Below, piece after piece: positions 5,248 through 7,414 of a stretch of 7,414 bases of DNA (position 1 is the first letter of the stretch; each line of letters begins with the position of its first letter). The stretch lies in NCBI GenBank assembly GCA_964622075.1, contig CAZUMR010000042.1, positions 1 to 7,414 on the forward strand. Direction: 5' to 3'. This DNA comes from WAPX01 sp964622075 (lineage in GTDB: Archaea; Halobacteriota; Archaeoglobi; Archaeoglobales; Archaeoglobaceae). A program made the position numbers and the translations under genes. Below the pieces are notes generated by a model, which saw nothing but the letters and a program-made list of their open reading frames with translations, did no database searches and had not been told where the DNA came from.

Positions 5248-5269
5248 GTTCTCTTTACCTCAGAATAAT

Positions 5270-5824
5270 TCAAATACCTTTTGACAAGAAGTACTCTGCA
5301 ATTCTTGGGATTACGTAAGCCTCAATGAAAGCAATTATCACGATTAAGATTATGGAAATTAACGCGAGCGTTAGATATTCTTTGATGTCCTCTTTTGTTA
5401 GTGGTTGTTCCTTCTTACCTGCTAAATACCTTACAATTTCATATGGGATTTTGAATCCAGCTGCTCCTGCTATTATGATTGCGGGGATTTCGAAGGTGCC
5501 GTGGGGAAGAATTAGAAGTAAAACTTCGTAAGTTCTATTATAACCAAAAGCGGAAGATACAGCAATTCCAAAAACAAACCCATTATAAAAAAGGTTAGCA
5601 AGAGTTAGTGATCCAAAAAGAAAAGATCCTGCTATTAAAGAAAGTATTAATAGCAGATTATTTGTGAGAATCATCTCAAAACTATATCGCTCATAGTGTA
5701 ATTCGCTCTTAACCAAGTTTTTATCAGACTCTTTACAAGGCTCATAGAACCAGATAAATGAACTAACAGTCCCAGTCAGATAAACAACTATGCTAAATAT
5801 TATTAGCATCTTTGCAGACCTCAT
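5270..5824 (-). CDS. SpoIIM/DUF95-family integral membrane protein
   Basis: This 184-residue membrane protein belongs to the SpoIIM (DUF95) family by its central motif: LPHGTFEIPAIIIAGAAGFKIPYE (residues 106-129), where PHG, the following Glu and the small-residue GAAG stretch are the family hallmark. Likely membrane segments are residues 7-26, 54-75, 79-96, 99-123 and 150-172, with a polar outer or inner loop at 28-50. The family's biochemical role is not settled; members sit beside circular bacteriocin genes, where they are needed for secretion, maturation or immunity, and in sporulating bacteria SpoIIM acts in engulfment. The start lies 3 nt after the M48 protease stop, so the two are translationally coupled. 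It is followed by the vapB relic. A diverged second copy of its motif region survives at 4842-4985. Confidence 0.85.
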   Translation of the reverse strand: MRSAKMLIIFSIVVYLTGTVSSFIWFYEPCKESDKNLVKSELHYERYSFEMILTNNLLLILSLIAGSFLFGSLTLANLFYNGFVFGIAVSSAFGYNRTYEVLLLILPHGTFEIPAIIIAGAAGFKIPYEIVRYLAGKKEQPLTKEDIKEYLTLALISIILIVIIAFIEAYVIPRIAEYFLSKGI

Positions 5825-5827
5825 ATA

Positions 5828-6799
5828 CTAGATCCCCATACTTTGAAGCTTTTTTATCCTATTTTCAATTGAAGGATGGTCACTGAGGATTTCCGAGAAT
5901 TTTGATGTATGTCCTTTTGAGTTGCTTAATTCACTCATTTTTTTCAATGCTGAAATCATTACATCACTGCCTACAACCCTGGCTCCAATTAAGTCGGCCT
6001 CATACTCAAACTTTCTATTTACCGCTCGTAACAGTAAGTCTATAAACCACGCAACACCAAACGCAATTATGAGTGCATCAACTATTCTCGCTTTGCGAAG
6101 AAGAAGTAAAGCAACTGTTATCTCAATGACAACTATAAATAGACTCCCTAAGAAAATTTTTAGTGTATGTCTTTTTTGAGCGTGTGCAACTTCATGAGCA
6201 ATGATTCCTACCAGTTCTTCGATTTCTAAGACAGATAACAATCTTTCTGTAATAAATATCCTGAACTTCTTTAAACCAACTAGATATGCATTCACTTCTG
6301 CACGTTCCAGCCCCTTATCTAAAAGATAAACACCGTCAATGTGTACATTTAGCTTACTCTCTAATTGTCTTAAAGCATTGAGGACATCCCGTTCAGTTAC
6401 TGGTTTTAATTTTCTCAGTGATGGTGAAAATTCTATCATGTTTGCTAGTGTTAGGAAAATTACTGGCATTAGTATATAAATTATAACTACAATTTCTGGG
6501 TTGCTAATCTCCTCTTTAGAGAGAATGATTCGTCCAAAACAGATAACGGGCGAAATAAGGATTAATGTAACAGTAATAATCTTAAGTAGTTCCTTTACAA
6601 ACTCAAATGCGCTCATATCAATATTGAGAAATATATTGGACAATTTTAGATACAAAAACGATGAAAAAATTATAGTAGCTATCATCGCTAAAGTTGCAAT
6701 CCATATATTCTCAATGAATATCCACTCCAATGCACTTACAATAATTCCTAAAAGAATGATAATTCCAAGCAAATCATTCGACTTCATCTTACTCGCCAT
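5828..6799 (-). CDS. Membrane-bound M48-family zinc metalloprotease (HtpX/Ste24-like)
   Basis: The 323-residue protein has about four N-terminal membrane segments (residues 11-28, 32-52, 70-92, 103-121), then a catalytic domain with HEVAH (202-206; HExxH, zinc His202 and His206, catalytic Glu203) inside ELVGIIAHEVAHAQKRHTLK. Two further hydrophobic segments follow (215-234, 238-259), then FEYEAD (264-269), which supplies the third zinc ligand, and the C-terminal SDHPSIENRIKKL. All essential M48 residues are present. Family members cleave membrane or secreted substrates. With a leader-bearing peptide gene 72 nt upstream and a coupled SpoIIM-family gene downstream, a role in processing that peptide is a reasonable inference; general membrane quality control is the alternative. 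ATG 6799 is taken as the start, with ATG 6787 in the same frame also possible; no good Shine-Dalgarno site precedes 6799. Confidence 0.9.
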   Translation of the reverse strand: MASKMKSNDLLGIIILLGIIVSALEWIFIENIWIATLAMIATIIFSSFLYLKLSNIFLNIDMSAFEFVKELLKIITVTLILISPVICFGRIILSKEEISNPEIVVIIYILMPVIFLTLANMIEFSPSLRKLKPVTERDVLNALRQLESKLNVHIDGVYLLDKGLERAEVNAYLVGLKKFRIFITERLLSVLEIEELVGIIAHEVAHAQKRHTLKIFLGSLFIVVIEITVALLLLRKARIVDALIIAFGVAWFIDLLLRAVNRKFEYEADLIGARVVGSDVMISALKKMSELSNSKGHTSKFSEILSDHPSIENRIKKLQSMGI

Positions 6800-6822
6800 A
6801 TTGTAAGTTAAGATATCAGTAA

Positions 6823-6831
6823 GATATTAAA
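6823..6831 (-). promoter_or_regulatory. Possible TATA element for the M48 protease gene
   Basis: TTTAATATC on the minus strand lies 24-32 nt before ATG 6799, where a leaderless transcript would place its TATA box. The whole gap is A/T-rich, so the match is weak evidence. Confidence 0.3.
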
Positions 6832-6852
6832 TCATAATATTAAATTCAAATT

Positions 6853-6871
6853 CTAAAAAATAAAAATTAAA
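6853..6871 (-). terminator. T-run directly after the small peptide gene
   Basis: On the minus strand the peptide stop is followed at once by TTTAATTTTTATTTTTTAGA. Such T-runs act as archaeal terminators; partial readthrough would give more transcript of the peptide than of the downstream protease and SpoIIM-family genes. Confidence 0.45.
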
Positions 6872-7192
6872 TCAAAGCCCAGCAGCTAACCACGCTGTAA
6901 TTGCCCAGCCCACAGGTCCTGTCACTAATGCAGCGCTTATGCGAGCTGCCATTTGCCAACCAAACTTTGCAGCAAGTTGACCAGCAATTCTACCAGTAAA
7001 TCCTAGTCCGCCACCTATAAGGAAGAAGGCATCGGCATATTTATTTCCCTTTATTACTCCAGCATATTTTAATCCTGCATAAATTTCAGAAGATGTAATT
7101 ACGGGCATCACAGCCAATCCAACCATCACCAGAACCATCGCTAAAGCCAGTCCTCTAAACACCCACTCTTCCCTACTTACATTGGCATACAT
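6872..7192 (-). CDS. Small hydrophobic Gly/Ala-rich peptide precursor, candidate circular bacteriocin-like
   Basis: I do not recognise the exact family. The 106-residue product begins with a polar MYANVSREEW, a hydrophobic helix at residues 13-33 resembling a signal or leader, then SSEIYAGLKYAGVIKGNKYAD, a Gly-rich segment (IGGGLGFTG, 59-67), the basic/amphipathic RIAGQLAAKFGWQMAARI (68-85), and a hydrophobic end (AALVTGPVGWAITAWLAAGL, 87-106). If cleaved near residue 35 the mature part would be about 71 residues, with net positive charge (Lys42, 48, 51, 76 and Arg68, 84 against Glu36 and Asp54). The enterocin AS-48 precursor (35-residue leader, 70-residue circular product) is similar in plan. 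The gene stands first, with a strong Shine-Dalgarno site and promoter, before an M48 protease and a SpoIIM/DUF95 protein. A VirB2/TrbC-like pilin or an ordinary small membrane protein are alternatives. It is certainly a real gene; the function is an inference. Confidence 0.8.
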   Translation of the reverse strand: MYANVSREEWVFRGLALAMVLVMVGLAVMPVITSSEIYAGLKYAGVIKGNKYADAFFLIGGGLGFTGRIAGQLAAKFGWQMAARISAALVTGPVGWAITAWLAAGL

Positions 7193-7196
7193 CCTA

Positions 7197-7206
7197 CCCC
7201 CTCCTT
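7197..7206 (-). promoter_or_regulatory. Strong Shine-Dalgarno site of the peptide gene
   Basis: AAGGAGGGGG on the minus strand, with core GGAGG at 7200-7204, is 7 nt before ATG 7192. It is the strongest ribosome binding site on the minus strand of this window and implies high translation of the peptide. Confidence 0.75.
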
Positions 7207-7240
7207 ATCCTTGCTCCTTGATAACTTTTACCATTCCCAC

Positions 7241-7250
7241 TATATAAAAA
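7241..7250 (-). promoter_or_regulatory. TATA box of the peptide gene
   Basis: TTTTTATATA on the minus strand, preceded by GAAA as a possible BRE, would start transcription near 7215-7220, giving a leader of about 25 nt that includes the Shine-Dalgarno site. It is a good archaeal promoter match. Confidence 0.6.
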
Positions 7251-7330
7251 TTTCTAACACATTATAAATCTACCTATATCCTTTTTTTTTAACTATAAAA
7301 ACTAAATTTCAACAAGTAAGGATAAAACTT

Positions 7331-7338
7331 AAGTATAT
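7331..7338 (+). promoter_or_regulatory. TATA box of the rightward gene
   Basis: AAGTATAT, preceded by AAAACTT, is centred about 24 nt before ATG 7358. Transcription would then begin at or within a few bases of the start codon, so the message is probably leaderless; no Shine-Dalgarno site is visible before this ATG. Confidence 0.5.
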
Positions 7339-7357
7339 TCACACGAATCGAGAACGC

Positions 7358-7414
7358 ATGCTGAAGTTGATAACTAACCCAAACGAGTTCTTTGCAGAGT
7401 TGAAACAAGAAGAC
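7358..7414 (+). CDS. N-terminus of a probable Yip1-family membrane protein, cut by window edge
   Basis: Nineteen codons are visible from ATG 7358: MLKLITNPNEFFAELKQED. The pattern (hydrophobic residues, then TNPxEFFxEL) is how many archaeal Yip1-domain membrane proteins begin, just before their first membrane helix. The gene is divergent from the peptide gene with a 165-nt shared promoter region. The assignment rests on this short stretch alone. If right, a polytopic membrane protein of unknown role adjoins the putative peptide locus and may be part of it. Confidence 0.5.
   Translation, partial: MLKLITNPNEFFAELKQED

Noticed and set aside
5325..5531. Short plus-strand frames inside the SpoIIM, M48 and other minus-strand genes
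   Set aside because: They are shadows of membrane-protein genes with clear motifs on the other strand.

Overview
The window looks like chromosomal DNA of an anaerobic thermophilic archaeon, most probably of the Archaeoglobales. The grounds are a cobalt-early (anaerobic) cobalamin gene cluster that uses the short archaeal chelatase CbiX, archaeal TATA-type promoters, strong Shine-Dalgarno sites in places and nearly leaderless starts in others, and Lys/Glu-rich proteins with AGA/AGG arginine codons. The organism assignment is an inference from gene content; no search was run.

Positions 1-4746 (plus strand) hold corrin-ring genes in the order cbiL (5' end outside the window), cbiF, cbiG, a cbiH-cbiC fusion, then, after a T-rich gap and a probable new promoter, cbiE and cbiX. 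They cover cobalt insertion into sirohydrochlorin (CbiX), methylation at C20 (CbiL), C17 with ring contraction (CbiH), C11 (CbiF), opening of the lactone ring (CbiG), C5 methylation (CbiE) and the final methyl migration (CbiC). CbiT, CbiD and CbiJ are not in the window. Three details stand out. cbiG has no ATG/GTG/TTG start consistent with its conserved N-terminus and appears to begin at ATA. The CbiC part lacks the expected catalytic His. The start of cbiE lies in a triplicated 14-15 bp repeat that offers several start codons.

Positions 4747-5247 contain a gene graveyard read on the minus strand. It holds a decayed AF2212-like (DUF104) vapB antitoxin gene with three apparent single-base indels, the first 22-23 codons of a vapC PIN-domain toxin, and, fused in frame to these, a fragment of a second SpoIIM-family gene. 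That fragment is itself broken by an exact 11-bp tandem duplication.

Positions 5270-7192 (minus strand), visibly more A+T-rich than the cobalamin part, hold the most interesting locus. In transcription order it encodes a 106-residue hydrophobic, Gly/Ala-rich secreted-peptide precursor with its own strong promoter and Shine-Dalgarno site, followed by a T-run; then an integral-membrane M48 (HtpX/Ste24-like) zinc protease; then a SpoIIM/DUF95 membrane protein starting 3 nt after the protease. Divergently, from 7358, the first 19 codons of a probable Yip1-family membrane protein run off the window. A small leader-bearing hydrophobic peptide beside a DUF95/SpoIIM protein recalls circular bacteriocin loci of the AS-48/circularin type. 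I propose this as a candidate archaeal circular-peptide (archaeocin-like) system, with an M48 protease as a possible leader peptidase. The spoIIM relic next door suggests the locus was once duplicated or rearranged. The two gene blocks converge at about 4747-4842.
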